In this document: positions 9,560 to 18,418 of the stretch, piece after piece
How positions within the stretch are numbered: the stretch's first letter is position 1
How the letters are laid out: each line of letters starts with the position of its first letter
Source of the DNA: Streptomyces sp. TBY4
GTDB taxonomy: Bacteria > Actinomycetota > Actinomycetes > Streptomycetales > Streptomycetaceae
Direction: 5' to 3'
Assembly: GCF_024213195.1 (NCBI RefSeq)
Contig: NZ_JANAVF010000002.1
Coordinates: 434,001-498,000, forward strand
DNA length: 64,000 nt
Position numbers and translations under genes: made by a program
Notes under the pieces: model-generated
The model's database searches: none
Told to the model about the DNA's origin: nothing
The model's input: the letters and a program-made list of their open reading frames with translations, nothing else

Positions 9560-10305
9560 GCGGAACGCTCCAGGATCTCGTCGCCGGTCTCGCCGTGGCT
9601 CTCGCCGTCGAGGGCGCGTTGGCGGGCGACGCGGCCGTCGGCCATCTCGACGAGGCGGCCGGCGCAGCGGGTGGCCAGGTGGGGGTCGTGGGTGACGATC
9701 AGGAGGGTCTGGCCTATCTGGTTGAGGTCGATCAGCAGGTCCATCACCTGCTCGCCGGAGCGGCTGTCGAGGGCGCCGGTCGGTTCGTCGGCGAGGAGCA
9801 GTGCCGGACGGTTCATCAGCGCGCGGGCCACTCCGACGCGTTGGCGTTCGCCGCCGCTGAGGGTCGCCGGGTAGTTGTTGCGGCGGTCGGCGACCCCGAG
9901 CTCGTCGAGGAGCTCCAGGGCGCGGCGGCGGGCCTGGCGCGCGGGGGTGCCGGTGAGCTGGGCGGCCAGCGCGACGTTGTCGAGGGCCGGGAGGTCGTCG
10001 ATGAGGTTGAAGAACTGGAAGATCATGCCGACGTCGCGGCGGCGGTAGAGGGCGAGGCCGGTCTCCGTCAGGGTGCCGAGGTCCTGGCCGTGGACGTTGA
10101 TCGTTCCGCCGGTGGGCCGGTCCAGGCCGGCCACCATGTTGAGCAGAGTGGACTTCCCGCAGCCGGAGGGTCCCATCACGGCGACGGCCTCGCCCCGGCG
10201 GATCTCCAGGGACAGGGCGTCGAGCGCCAGGGTGTCGCCGTACTCCTTCGATACGCGGTCCAGCCGGACGACGACCTGGCCGGAACTGTCGTGATGAGGT
10301 GTCAT
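9556..10305 (-). CDS. MacB-type ABC transporter ATP-binding protein
   Basis: A 249-residue ATPase. Walker A is GPSGCGKST at 45-53, the signature LSGGERQR at 149-156, Walker B LLADEP at about 170-175 and THDP with the switch histidine at about 206. It partners the permease whose GTG start overlaps its TGA. The gene is divergent from the sensor kinase gene starting at 10506, with 200 bases of shared regulatory DNA, a layout common for ABC exporters induced by a cognate two-component system. ATP-driven export or extracytoplasmic remodelling is expected; the substrate is not predictable. Confidence 0.92.
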   Translation of the reverse strand: MTPHHDSSGQVVVRLDRVSKEYGDTLALDALSLEIRRGEAVAVMGPSGCGKSTLLNMVAGLDRPTGGTINVHGQDLGTLTETGLALYRRRDVGMIFQFFNLIDDLPALDNVALAAQLTGTPARQARRRALELLDELGVADRRNNYPATLSGGERQRVGVARALMNRPALLLADEPTGALDSRSGEQVMDLLIDLNQIGQTLLIVTHDPHLATRCAGRLVEMADGRVARQRALDGESHGETGDEILERSA

Positions 10306-10505
10306 GGCACGAACCTAGAAGGGCGGCCGGACCTGCGGCGTCACCCCCCGGATGTAAACGGGGGGCGGGGTCATCCTGGAGATGTAGGCGGGAGCAGAAC
10401 CGGGAGGGGGATGTGGACTACACGGGGTGCCTGCGAGGGTCGGGTGGGCGAAGATCTTGGGGTGAAGATCTTGGGGTGAGGGTTGCAGGGGGAGGGGGAG
10501 TCGTC

Positions 10506-11459
10506 GTGACGGAGGGTTGGGTCATCGGAGTCGTGGTGGCCGCGGGGTGCGCGGTGCTGTCGGCCGGGCTCGGGCTGACCGTGGCGCTGCTGCGGGCCCG
10601 CGCGGCGCACCGGGCGGCGATCGAGGAGCGCGGCTGGCTGCTGGAGCGGGAGCGGGAGACCGCGGCCCGCACCGCGGTGGACGCGGAGCGGGCCCGGATC
10701 GCGGCGGAGCTCCACGACATAGTCAGCCACAACGTCAGCCTGATGATCGTCCAGGCCGGGGCCGCCCGGGAGGTGCTGGCGACGATGCCGGTGGAGGCGG
10801 CGGCCGCGATGGCCGCGGTGGAGAAGGCCGGGCGCACGACCATGACGGAACTGCGGCACCTGCTGGGCCTGCTCGCTCCCGCGCAGGACGGACGTGACGA
10901 ACCGTACGGGGGCGGCGCTGGCGAAAAGCGTGATTCTGTAGTGGAGTTGGCGCCGCAGCCGAGTCTGAGCCGCCTCAGTCCGCTCATCGACCGGATAGCC
11001 TTCGCCGGGCTGCCGGTGGAGGTCCGGATATCCGGCGAACCGAGGCCGCTGCCGGCCGGGATCGACGTCACCGCCTACCGGATCATCCAGGAGGCGCTGA
11101 CCAACGCACTGAAACACGGGGACGGGGTGAAGGCCGAGGTGACGGTGAGATACGCCGACCAGGCGCTGAGGGTCGAGGTGCTCAACAGCGGACCGAGCGT
11201 GCTCTCCGGGGACCGGGCGGGGGACCGGGCCGGGGATCGGGAGCGGATACCCGGGCATGCCGGGAAGCCGGCCCCGGCCTCGGCGGGGAAGCCCGCCCCG
11301 GCCGCGTCCACCGCGGCGCGGCCGAAGGCCGATGGCGCCGGGCACGGGCTGGTCGGGCTGCGCGAGCGGGTCGCCGTGTACGGAGGCGACTTCGACGCAC
11401 GGCGCCGCCTCGGTGGCGGCTACCGGGTGCGTGCCCGGCTCCCGCTGGAGCGGCCGTGA
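10506..11459 (+). CDS. NarL-type sensor histidine kinase
   Basis: A 317-residue membrane kinase. It has one strong membrane helix at about 5-28, then a HisKA_3 dimerisation helix with phospho-acceptor His70 in AAELHDIVSHN and a HATPase domain with N-box (IIQEALTNALKH) and G-box (GHGLVGLRERV). The GTG at 10506 is preferred because GGGGGAGGGGGAG lies just before it and because the helix then sits at the N-terminus. A repetitive Ala/Pro-rich insert with two AGKPAPA units lies between the two nucleotide-binding boxes. The TGA overlaps the GTG of the response-regulator gene. It probably senses envelope stress and controls the divergent ABC operon. Confidence 0.9.
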   Translation: MTEGWVIGVVVAAGCAVLSAGLGLTVALLRARAAHRAAIEERGWLLERERETAARTAVDAERARIAAELHDIVSHNVSLMIVQAGAAREVLATMPVEAAAAMAAVEKAGRTTMTELRHLLGLLAPAQDGRDEPYGGGAGEKRDSVVELAPQPSLSRLSPLIDRIAFAGLPVEVRISGEPRPLPAGIDVTAYRIIQEALTNALKHGDGVKAEVTVRYADQALRVEVLNSGPSVLSGDRAGDRAGDRERIPGHAGKPAPASAGKPAPAASTAARPKADGAGHGLVGLRERVAVYGGDFDARRRLGGGYRVRARLPLERP

Positions 11460-12169
11460 CCACCCACGCCACGGCTGCCGAGCCGGACGCGAGGGCCGCC
11501 TCGCCCCGGGTGGTCATCGCCGACGACCAGGAACTCGTCCGCACCGGGTTCCGCATGATCCTCACCGCGCGGGGGATCGACGTGGTGGGGGTGGCCGCGG
11601 ACGGGGTGGAGGCCGTCTCGGAGGTGCGCCGGCTGCGCCCCGACGTCGTCCTGCTCGACATCCGCATGCCGCGGCTCGACGGGCTGGAGGCGGCCCGGCA
11701 GATCCTCGCCGAAGCACCGGAATGCCGGGTGATCATGCTGACCACCTTCGACCTCGACCAGTACGTCTACGCCGCCCTCGCCGCGGGAGCCAGCGGGTTC
11801 CTGCTCAAGGACGTCACCCCCGAATACCTCGCCAACGCCGTACGGCTCGTCAACACCGGCGACGCGCTGCTCTCCCCCTCGATCACCCGCCGGCTGGTGG
11901 AGCGCTGCGCCTCGGCATCGGCCGCGCGCGGCGGCGGGGCCCCCGCACTCCACCCCGACCTGGACGCCCTCACCCCGCGCGAGCGCGAGGTGCTGACCCT
12001 CATGGGCCACGGGCTCTCCAACGCCGAACTGGCCCAGGAGTTCACGCTCAGCGAGGCCACCGTGAAGACCCATGTGGCCCGGATCTTCGCCAAGCTGAGC
12101 CTGCGCGACCGGGCCCAGGCGGTCGTCCTGGCCTACGAGACGGGCCTGGTCACCCCTGGTACGGCCTGA
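11456..12169 (+). CDS. NarL/LuxR-family response regulator
   Basis: A 237-residue regulator. The receiver domain covers about 17-135 with phospho-acceptor Asp68 in VVLLDIRMP, the acidic pair at about 23-24, the switch Thr in MLTTFD and the conserved Lys in LLKDV. A LuxR-type helix-turn-helix at about 172-230 carries the LTPREREVL and VKTHVARIFAKL signatures. It starts with GTG overlapping the kinase stop codon as GTGA and is therefore made together with its kinase. The likely target is the shared regulatory region upstream of the divergent ABC ATPase/permease operon. Confidence 0.93.
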   Translation: MTTHATAAEPDARAASPRVVIADDQELVRTGFRMILTARGIDVVGVAADGVEAVSEVRRLRPDVVLLDIRMPRLDGLEAARQILAEAPECRVIMLTTFDLDQYVYAALAAGASGFLLKDVTPEYLANAVRLVNTGDALLSPSITRRLVERCASASAARGGGAPALHPDLDALTPREREVLTLMGHGLSNAELAQEFTLSEATVKTHVARIFAKLSLRDRAQAVVLAYETGLVTPGTA

Positions 12170-12191
12170 CCCGTCTGCGGCAGCTACCCGT

Positions 12192-12695
12192 CTACGGCAG
12201 CTCGCGGGTGAGCCATATGTGCTCACCCTTGGCGTCCGTGGCCACGCGGTCCTGCTCGAAGTCGAGCTTCTCCAGGACGCGGAGCGAGGGTGCGTTCCAC
12301 GGGCCGACGGTCGACCAGAGCCGCTTCCGCCCGGTCGCGACGGCGGCGTCGACCACGGCCCTGGCCGCCTCGGTGGCGTAGCCCTGCCCGTGCACGCGCT
12401 GGAAGAGCTCGTAGGCGATCTCCGGCTCCTCCAGGGTGGAGCGGCCGATGATCAGCCCGCAGTAGCCGATGAAATCGCCCTCCGCGCGGCGCTCGACGGG
12501 CAGCAGGGCGATGCCCGTCTCCGCGGTCGCGGCGAGGAACTCCGCGATGGACTTCCGGATGTCCTCGACCTCGTGGGTTCCCTTGCCGCGTTCGGCGAGC
12601 AGGTCGCACAACGCGGCGGCGTCCGACTCGGCCCAGGGCCGCAGGATCAGCCGCTCGGTCTCCAGGTGGTACGCCATCGTCTCGTACGTAGTCAT
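12192..12695 (-). CDS. GNAT-family N-acetyltransferase (RimJ/RimL-like)
   Basis: A 167-residue acetyltransferase that starts TERLILRPW after a short leader. The acetyl-CoA loop follows strand 4 at about 110-118 (QRVHGQGYATEA), and the C-terminal WNAPSLRVLEKLDF segment is typical of RimJ/RimL-like enzymes. The substrate amine is unknown; this group includes ribosomal-protein, antibiotic and amino-acid acetyltransferases. The ATG at 12695 was taken; an in-frame ATG nine bases upstream is also possible. The gene is convergent with the response-regulator gene, with only 22 bases between stops. Confidence 0.86.
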   Translation of the reverse strand: MTTYETMAYHLETERLILRPWAESDAAALCDLLAERGKGTHEVEDIRKSIAEFLAATAETGIALLPVERRAEGDFIGYCGLIIGRSTLEEPEIAYELFQRVHGQGYATEAARAVVDAAVATGRKRLWSTVGPWNAPSLRVLEKLDFEQDRVATDAKGEHIWLTRELP

Positions 12696-12758
12696 GCACC
12701 CCACTCTGCCCCACCGGCCATCGCGCTCCGCGGGCGGAGTGCGGGGTATGCCCTCCGG

Positions 12759-14681
12759 TCAGGCCGCGGGCGGGCCGGAGTCCGCCAGGAGGTGCAGACG
12801 CAGGGCGAGTTGGAGCTCCAGGGCGCGGGCGGGGGAGTTCCAGTCCTCGCCCAGGAGCCGGCCGATCCGTTCGAGGCGCTGCACGACGGTGTTCACGTGG
12901 ATGTGCAGCGCCTCCTTGGCCTTGGAGAGGCTCGCCCCGTGGACGTAGTAGGCCTGGAGGGTGCGGACCAGCTCGGTGCCCCGCTGGGCGTCGTAGTCGA
13001 TGACCGGGCCGAGCACCTGGTCGACGTACCCGCCGACGTCACCCTGCTCCCCGAGCAGCAGGCCGACGAAGCCCAGGTCCGGCAGGGCGGCCCCGTGACC
13101 GGTGTGGCCCAGCGCGTGCAGGGCCCGCAGGCAGCGCACGGCCTCGGCGTACACGGCGGGCAGCCCGCCCTGGTCGCCGGCCGGTCCCGCGGAGCCCACG
13201 GTGACGGGCGTGCCCACCGCCTGCCCGAGCTCCGCCGCCAGCGACCGCGCGAGCTCCCCGGGCCGCTCGGCGGGGGCGAGCAGCACGACGTGCCCCTCGT
13301 GCAGCCCGGCCAGACCGCCCCGGTCACGGGCGCGGCGTGCGGCCTCCGCCGACAGCCGGGGCCGCTGCGCCGCGTCGCAGTGGAGCACCAGGAGGGAGTG
13401 CGGGCGTGCGAGGTCGACGCCCAGTTTGCGGGCCCGGATGGTGCGGCTGCCGCTGTCGGGGGAGTGCCCGGGGCTGCGCGGAGTCAGCAGGTCGCTGAGG
13501 AGCTCGCCGCGCACCCGGTCCTCGGCGTGCGCCACCGAGCGGCGCAGCAGCAGGAGGAGCGCGGTGACCAGGCCGGTGCGCTCGAACAGCCGCCGGTCGC
13601 TGTCCGACAGGTCGGCCCGGCCCGTCAGGGCGATGCTGCCCAGCAGTTCGGGCCCGGCCAGGACCGCGCAGACCCACACCCCGTCGACCGGTACGGCCCG
13701 GCCGCCGGAGCGGGAGGCAGCCACCCCCTGCGCGGGGGCGTCGATCGGGTCGGTGGCGACCCGGGCCAGCTCGGCGCCGTCGGCGTCGTGCACGACCAGC
13801 CCGCCCCGCAGCAGCGCGGCCACTTCCCGGGCCACATCGGTGACGTCCCCGCCGCGCAGCACCAGATCGGTGAGCCGGTCGTGGGTCTCGGTGGCCAGCC
13901 GCGCCGCCTCGCTGTGGGCCCGGGCGGCCTGGGTGGCGGCGTTCAGCTCGACCAGCGCCGTACGCGTCTCCTCCAGCAGCCGTGCCCCGTCGATGGCGAC
14001 GGCGGCGTGGTCGGCGAGCGAGGAGAGCAGCGCGACCGCGTCGGGGGTGAACTCGCGGACCGACCGGTCGGCCGCGTAGAGCACCCCGATGACCCGCGAG
14101 GCGACGCGCAGCGGTACGCCGAGGATGCCCCGGAGCCCCTCCTCGCGCACCCCGGAGTCGATGGTGCTGGTGTGCCGGAAGCGGTCGTCGGCGCGGTAGT
14201 CGGCGCTGGCGTACGGCCGGGCGGTCTGCGCGACCAGGCCGCCGAGGCCCTCGCCCATGCCGAGGCGCAACTGCTGGAAGGCGGCGGAGACGGAGCCGTC
14301 GGTGACCCGCATGAACGTATCGCCCACGACGGGGTCGTTGAGGGTGAGGTAGGCGCAGTCCGTGCCGAGCAGGGTACGGGCCCGCCGCACGATGGCCCGT
14401 AGCACCGCGTCGAGATCGCGCAGCGCCGCGAGGTCGCCGGCCGTGTCGAACAGGGCGGTGAGCTCCGCCTCGCGCCGGCGGTGCTGGTCGAGCGTGCGCC
14501 GGATGCCGAGGGCGACCCGGGTCGCCTCCTCCACGAGGGCCTGATCGGCGGCGCCGGCACCGGCGGTACGGGCCTGCGCGCCGGGCCGGGCGAAGTCCTC
14601 GACGGGCGCGCCCTGGGCGAGCAGGTCCAGGAGCTGCCGCAACGCGGCCGCGGGCGCGGTGGGATCGTTCACGGGAGCCAT
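12759..14681 (-). CDS. GAF-domain PucR-type transcriptional regulator
   Basis: A 640-residue soluble regulator. A GAF domain lies at about 85-235, with the phytochrome-like ending LYAADRSVREFTPDAVALLSSLADHAAVAIDGARL. A central divergent GGDEF-like region follows (about 350-560), and a PucR-type helix-turn-helix at about 575-630 carries YYVHGASLSKAKEALHIHVN. Proteins of this type sense small ligands and control catabolic or transport genes. The downstream neighbour at 14792 (MHS transporter) is on the same strand but lies upstream in transcription order and is separated by a terminator hairpin, so regulation of that transporter is plausible but unproven. Confidence 0.9.
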   Translation of the reverse strand: MAPVNDPTAPAAALRQLLDLLAQGAPVEDFARPGAQARTAGAGAADQALVEEATRVALGIRRTLDQHRRREAELTALFDTAGDLAALRDLDAVLRAIVRRARTLLGTDCAYLTLNDPVVGDTFMRVTDGSVSAAFQQLRLGMGEGLGGLVAQTARPYASADYRADDRFRHTSTIDSGVREEGLRGILGVPLRVASRVIGVLYAADRSVREFTPDAVALLSSLADHAAVAIDGARLLEETRTALVELNAATQAARAHSEAARLATETHDRLTDLVLRGGDVTDVAREVAALLRGGLVVHDADGAELARVATDPIDAPAQGVAASRSGGRAVPVDGVWVCAVLAGPELLGSIALTGRADLSDSDRRLFERTGLVTALLLLLRRSVAHAEDRVRGELLSDLLTPRSPGHSPDSGSRTIRARKLGVDLARPHSLLVLHCDAAQRPRLSAEAARRARDRGGLAGLHEGHVVLLAPAERPGELARSLAAELGQAVGTPVTVGSAGPAGDQGGLPAVYAEAVRCLRALHALGHTGHGAALPDLGFVGLLLGEQGDVGGYVDQVLGPVIDYDAQRGTELVRTLQAYYVHGASLSKAKEALHIHVNTVVQRLERIGRLLGEDWNSPARALELQLALRLHLLADSGPPAA

Positions 14682-14715
14682 GCTGGCAGCCCTTCGGTGC
14701 GGGGTGACGAGCGGG

Positions 14716-14755
14716 TCCGCCCGCCGGACCGGACGTACCGGTCACGGCGGGCGGA
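14716..14755 (-). terminator. Hairpin terminator after the MHS transporter gene
   Basis: An inverted repeat pairs TCCGCCCGCCG-GACCGG with CCGGTC-CGGCGGGCGGA around the loop ACGTA, with a single unpaired A. The stem is about 17 bp with no long T-run, as usual in Streptomyces. It lies between the stop of the MHS transporter gene and the start of the PucR regulator gene, both on the minus strand. Confidence 0.7.
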
Positions 14756-14791
14756 CTGCGGGGCGGGCGGACGAGGGACGAGCGGACGACC

Positions 14792-16183
14792 TCAGGCGGA
14801 ATCGGAGACGGAGGCCGCGTACCCACTCCTCCCCGCGGCCACCTCGGCTTGCTGCTCCGCCGCGCCCGCCTTCGGGACGGACAGGTCGCGGCCCCGGGTC
14901 TCGCGGGCGAAGAGCACGGTGAGCGTGGTGACGAGGGCGGCCGCCGACAGGTAGACGGAGACCGGCACGGAGGATCCGTAGTCCTTCAGCAGCTCGACGG
15001 CGATGATCGGGGCCAGCGCCCCCGCGATGATCGAGGCGAGCTGGGAGCCCATCGAGGCGCCCGAGTAGCGGACCCTGGTGTCGAACATCTCCGAGATGAA
15101 GGCGGCCTGCGGCCCGTACATGGCCCCGTGCAGCAGCAGCCCGGCGGTGACGGCGAGGGTGATGACGGTGAACGACTCCGAGTCCACCAGCGCGAAGAAC
15201 GCGAACGCCCACACGGCCATGCCGACCGAACCGATCAGCGTCACCGGCCGGCGGCCGATCCGGTCCGACAGCGCGCCCCAGGCCGGGATGGTCAGGAAGT
15301 GGACGGCCGAGCCGATCAGGAGCGCATTGAGCGCGGTGGTCTTGGGGAGTCCGAGGTGGGTGGTGACGTAGACGAGGAGGAAGGAGGTGAGGACGTAGTA
15401 CGAGATGTTCTCGCCGAAGCGGGTGCCGATGGCGCTCAGCACCTGCCGCCAGTCCTTGCGGAACACCTGGACCACGGGCGCCTTCTCCGTCTCGCCCCGC
15501 GCCGCGGCCGCGGCCTGGGCGGCGAGGAAGACGGGCGACTCCGACACCGAGAGGCGGATCCACAGCCCGACCACCACGAGGAGCCCGGAGAGCAGGAAGG
15601 GGATCCGCCAGCCCCAGGCGAGGAAGGTGGCGTCCGACTGCACGGCGGCGAGCAGCGCCAGCACTCCGGTGGCGAGCAGATTGCCCCCGGGAGCCCCGGA
15701 CTGCGGCCAGGACGCCCAGAACCCGCGGTGCTCGGCCCCGCCGTGCTCGGACACGATCAGCACCGCCCCGCCCCACTCGCCGCCCAGCGCGAACCCCTGC
15801 ACCAGGCGCAGCAGGGTCAGCAGGATCGGAGCCCCGACCCCGATGCTCGCGTGGGTGGGCAGCAGCCCCATCGCGAAGGTCGCTCCGCCCATCATCAGCA
15901 GACTCAGCACCAGCAGCTTCTTGCGCCCGACCTTGTCCCCGAAATGCCCGAAGACGACCCCGCCGAGCGGCCGGGCGAGGAACCCGATGGCGTAGGTGAG
16001 GAAGGCGATCAGGGTGCCCGTGAGCGGATCGGCGGTGGGGAAGAACAGCTTGTTGAAGACCAGGGCGGCGGCGGTCCCGTACAGGAAGAAGTCGTACCAC
16101 TCGATGGTGGTCCCGATGAGACTGGCGGCGACGATCCGTCTGATGCCGGACGGGTCCTTCGATTCGGTTCCGGGGGAGACCAT
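14792..16183 (-). CDS. MHS-family MFS transporter (proline/betaine, shikimate or dicarboxylate type)
   Basis: A 463-residue, 12-helix symporter. The family hallmark IGTTIEWYDFFLYG lies in helix 1, and the loop 2-3 motif is GHFGDKVGRKKLL. LVQGFALGGEWGGA is in helix 4 and SDRIGRRPV in the second half. MHS proteins import compatible solutes or organic acids with protons. I chose the ATG at 16183, which follows GGAAG and leaves the usual short cytoplasmic head; a GTG at 16228 is an alternative. A 37-base piece of this gene recurs exactly at 31295-31331. It is monocistronic as judged by the downstream hairpin. Confidence 0.9.
   Translation of the reverse strand: MVSPGTESKDPSGIRRIVAASLIGTTIEWYDFFLYGTAAALVFNKLFFPTADPLTGTLIAFLTYAIGFLARPLGGVVFGHFGDKVGRKKLLVLSLLMMGGATFAMGLLPTHASIGVGAPILLTLLRLVQGFALGGEWGGAVLIVSEHGGAEHRGFWASWPQSGAPGGNLLATGVLALLAAVQSDATFLAWGWRIPFLLSGLLVVVGLWIRLSVSESPVFLAAQAAAAARGETEKAPVVQVFRKDWRQVLSAIGTRFGENISYYVLTSFLLVYVTTHLGLPKTTALNALLIGSAVHFLTIPAWGALSDRIGRRPVTLIGSVGMAVWAFAFFALVDSESFTVITLAVTAGLLLHGAMYGPQAAFISEMFDTRVRYSGASMGSQLASIIAGALAPIIAVELLKDYGSSVPVSVYLSAAALVTTLTVLFARETRGRDLSVPKAGAAEQQAEVAAGRSGYAASVSDSA
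16091..16127. repeat. 37-base exact repeat shared with 31295-31331
   Basis: The stretch encoding the SLIGTTIEWYD part of the MHS transporter is identical, base for base, to 31295-31331, and the identity stops sharply on both sides. Confidence 0.9.
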
Positions 16184-16548
16184 GTGCACCACTTCCAGGG
16201 TGTCTGCGGGGACGTCGGGTGTGGGCACAACGTAGAAGTCCGCAGGTCAGTGGCATATGTGGCGCGTCATCACAATCAACCCCACCTGAGTGTGCCGCAC
16301 CACCATACGGCCCGGACCGCCCCCCGAGACCCCTCCGGAAGCGGCGGAAAGTCCCTGTCCGAATTGCAGATTTGCACCGGTTTCCAGGGGAAGAGTGCGT
16401 TGACCTGTCATTTCATGCCGCCCCCGGCCGGGTGCAGGGCGCGCGGCCCCCTTTCCGCTTCTTGTTGCCGAAGGGGGGAGGGTCGTCGGACATTGATCCG
16501 ACGGCCTTCGGGGGTGCGCGATCGAGTCTCAGGTGTTGCAGGCTGTAA
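16184..16548. other. Intergenic stretch upstream of the MHS transporter gene
   Basis: About 365 bases between two minus-strand genes. The end near 16184 must carry the transporter's promoter and leader; I could not assign convincing hexamers. No small ORF with a good ribosome site, no RNA fold and no repeat was recognised here. Confidence 0.5.
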
Positions 16549-18051
16549 TCAGCTCTGGTGGGACGAATACTGACCCCCCAGGGCCCCGAGGTCGTGCGCG
16601 TAGCGGCCGGCCGCGTGGGCGATGACGTCGATGTTGACGTCGAAGGAACGCATGTCGATGTTGGCGAGGTCGTCGCCGGGCTTGTGGTGGTTCACGTCGT
16701 ACGCAGTGCCCGCCTGGCCGCCGAACCTGGCCGCCTGGGCCTCGGTCTTGAGGCCGTCGGAGCCGGTGAAGGTGCCTCCCGAGGGGATGCCTGCCGCGAG
16801 GAAGGGCGCGTAGTCCGACAAGCCGATGAAGTCGGTGCCCTCGTGCGGGACGCCCTTCGCGTCGAGGAAGTCGGTGATGCCCTTCTCGAGCTGGGCGGAG
16901 CCCTCCGGGCCGGGGCCCGCGCCGACGCGGTCGGAGTCGTCCCCGTCGCTGACGAAGAACGCGCCGTTCGGCGAGGCGATCGTCTCGAAGTTCAGGTAGA
17001 GCCGGATCTGCGCGCGCTGCTCCGGCGTCAGGGCGGAGAGGTACGCCTGCGAGCCCGCGACGCCGAACTCCTGCGCCGACCACCAGGCGAACCGCACCTT
17101 GTTGCCCACCTTGCCCTGCGACTTGGCGAGTTTCAGCGCGACCTGGAGGAGCCCGGCCGAGCCGGAGCCGTTGCCGTTGATGCCGGGGGTGCCGTGCTGC
17201 GAGTCGAGGTAGGAGCCGAGGAGGACCGTGTTGGCGGCGTCCCCGCCGCGGGTCTCCGCGACCACGTTGAAGCTCCGGCGGTTCTCGCGCAGTTCGTGGA
17301 TGTCGAGAGTGACCGTCACCGGCCCGGCGGCGGCCTCCGCGGTCAGCGCCGCGCCGTCCTCCTGGCTGATCCCTCCGGTGGGGATGCGGGCGAGGGAGGA
17401 GTCCCCGATGGTCCCGTTGATCTTGCCGGAGGTGTTGTTGTAGACGATCGCGCCGAGCGCGCCCGCCGCGTGGGCATTGCCCTGCTTGACGGCGAAGGAG
17501 CAGCCGCCACGCTTGACCAGGGCGATCCTGCCGGTGAACGCGCCCGCCGCGAAGTCGCCCGGCTCGCAGCCGTGGGTGTTGTCGGCGTCGACGGGGACCA
17601 CGGCCAGCTCCCCGGTGACCCCGCCCTCGGGGCTGCGGGCGGTGAACGCCATGAGCTGTACGGTGACCTCGCGCGGGGTGGGCGAGTCGACGGTGAGGGA
17701 TTCGGCGAGGTCCTCGGTGTAGACGAAGTCGAACTCCTGGCGGGAGGTCCGGTAGCCGGCGTTGCGCAGCACCCCCTCCACGTACGCGGCCGAGGCCTCG
17801 TGGCCCTTCGAACTCGCGACCCTGTTGCCGCCGTTGTAGTCCGCGGCCGACTGGAACACCCGCAGGTGCCGGAGGGCGTCCTTGGCCGTGGATTCCCGGA
17901 CGAGTTGGGCCGCCAGGGCCGTGCCGCGGGCGGCGGCGGCCCGGCCCGGGTCTTCGGCGCCCGCGGCGGCGGGGCCGGCGAGGAGCAGCGGGGAGAGGAG
18001 TGCGGCGGCGGCCAGGGTGGCGGTCGCCGCTGCGGTACGACGTGCGGACAT
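16549..18051 (-). CDS. Secreted M28-family aminopeptidase-like protein with degenerate active site
   Basis: A 500-residue exported protein. The signal peptide ends near 30 (LLAGPAAAGA), a PA domain spans about 130-245 and an M28 fold runs from about 265 to the end. Aligned by motif with S. griseus aminopeptidase, several key positions differ: the zinc His of AHLDS is Tyr281, the bridging Asp of INDNG is Gly293, the catalytic Glu of AEE is Gln327, and the zinc Asp of LNFDMI is Glu356. The last zinc His survives at 455-456. The SDHAPF His is also Tyr. It is therefore probably not a normal zinc peptidase. The ATG at 18051 has GAGAGGG upstream; no transporter or modifying gene is linked. Confidence 0.88.
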   Translation of the reverse strand: MSARRTAAATATLAAAALLSPLLLAGPAAAGAEDPGRAAAARGTALAAQLVRESTAKDALRHLRVFQSAADYNGGNRVASSKGHEASAAYVEGVLRNAGYRTSRQEFDFVYTEDLAESLTVDSPTPREVTVQLMAFTARSPEGGVTGELAVVPVDADNTHGCEPGDFAAGAFTGRIALVKRGGCSFAVKQGNAHAAGALGAIVYNNTSGKINGTIGDSSLARIPTGGISQEDGAALTAEAAAGPVTVTLDIHELRENRRSFNVVAETRGGDAANTVLLGSYLDSQHGTPGINGNGSGSAGLLQVALKLAKSQGKVGNKVRFAWWSAQEFGVAGSQAYLSALTPEQRAQIRLYLNFETIASPNGAFFVSDGDDSDRVGAGPGPEGSAQLEKGITDFLDAKGVPHEGTDFIGLSDYAPFLAAGIPSGGTFTGSDGLKTEAQAARFGGQAGTAYDVNHHKPGDDLANIDMRSFDVNIDVIAHAAGRYAHDLGALGGQYSSHQS

Positions 18052-18418
18052 GGCTGGGTGCCCTCTCACGGCAGGTCGAACGGACCGGTCGGCAGGGCCG
18101 TGGTCGGCGGTCGACGATCGGGAAGAACGTGCGTGTCGGGAGGAGATCGAGGCACGCTAACCCTGCGGCGGGCCCCTGCCAAGGAGAAGATCCGAGCCGG
18201 GCCGGGCGCCCGGATTATTGGCCGAGATGCGGCGGACATACGGCTGAGGACGGCTGCCGGTTCGCAACTCAGCGGTCTTTAGAGGCAGTTGGCTGGTTCG
18301 CCCCCCTGACACCCTCACGCGTGATCCCGTATCCATTGTCGTGAGCGCCGGTGAGACCCACCGCGTGCCGACAGGACAGTGCGCCCGAGGGCGCCGGTAG
18401 CGCGAGGGTGGCAGACCA
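18052..18418. promoter_or_regulatory. Divergent intergenic region between M28-like gene and SARP gene
   Basis: A 367-base divergent region that must hold promoters for the secreted M28-like protein (minus) and the SARP regulator (plus). A purine run AAGGAGAAGATCC near 18180 is not followed by a usable start codon. SARP proteins commonly bind heptameric direct repeats near -35 boxes; none was recognised by eye. Confidence 0.4.
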
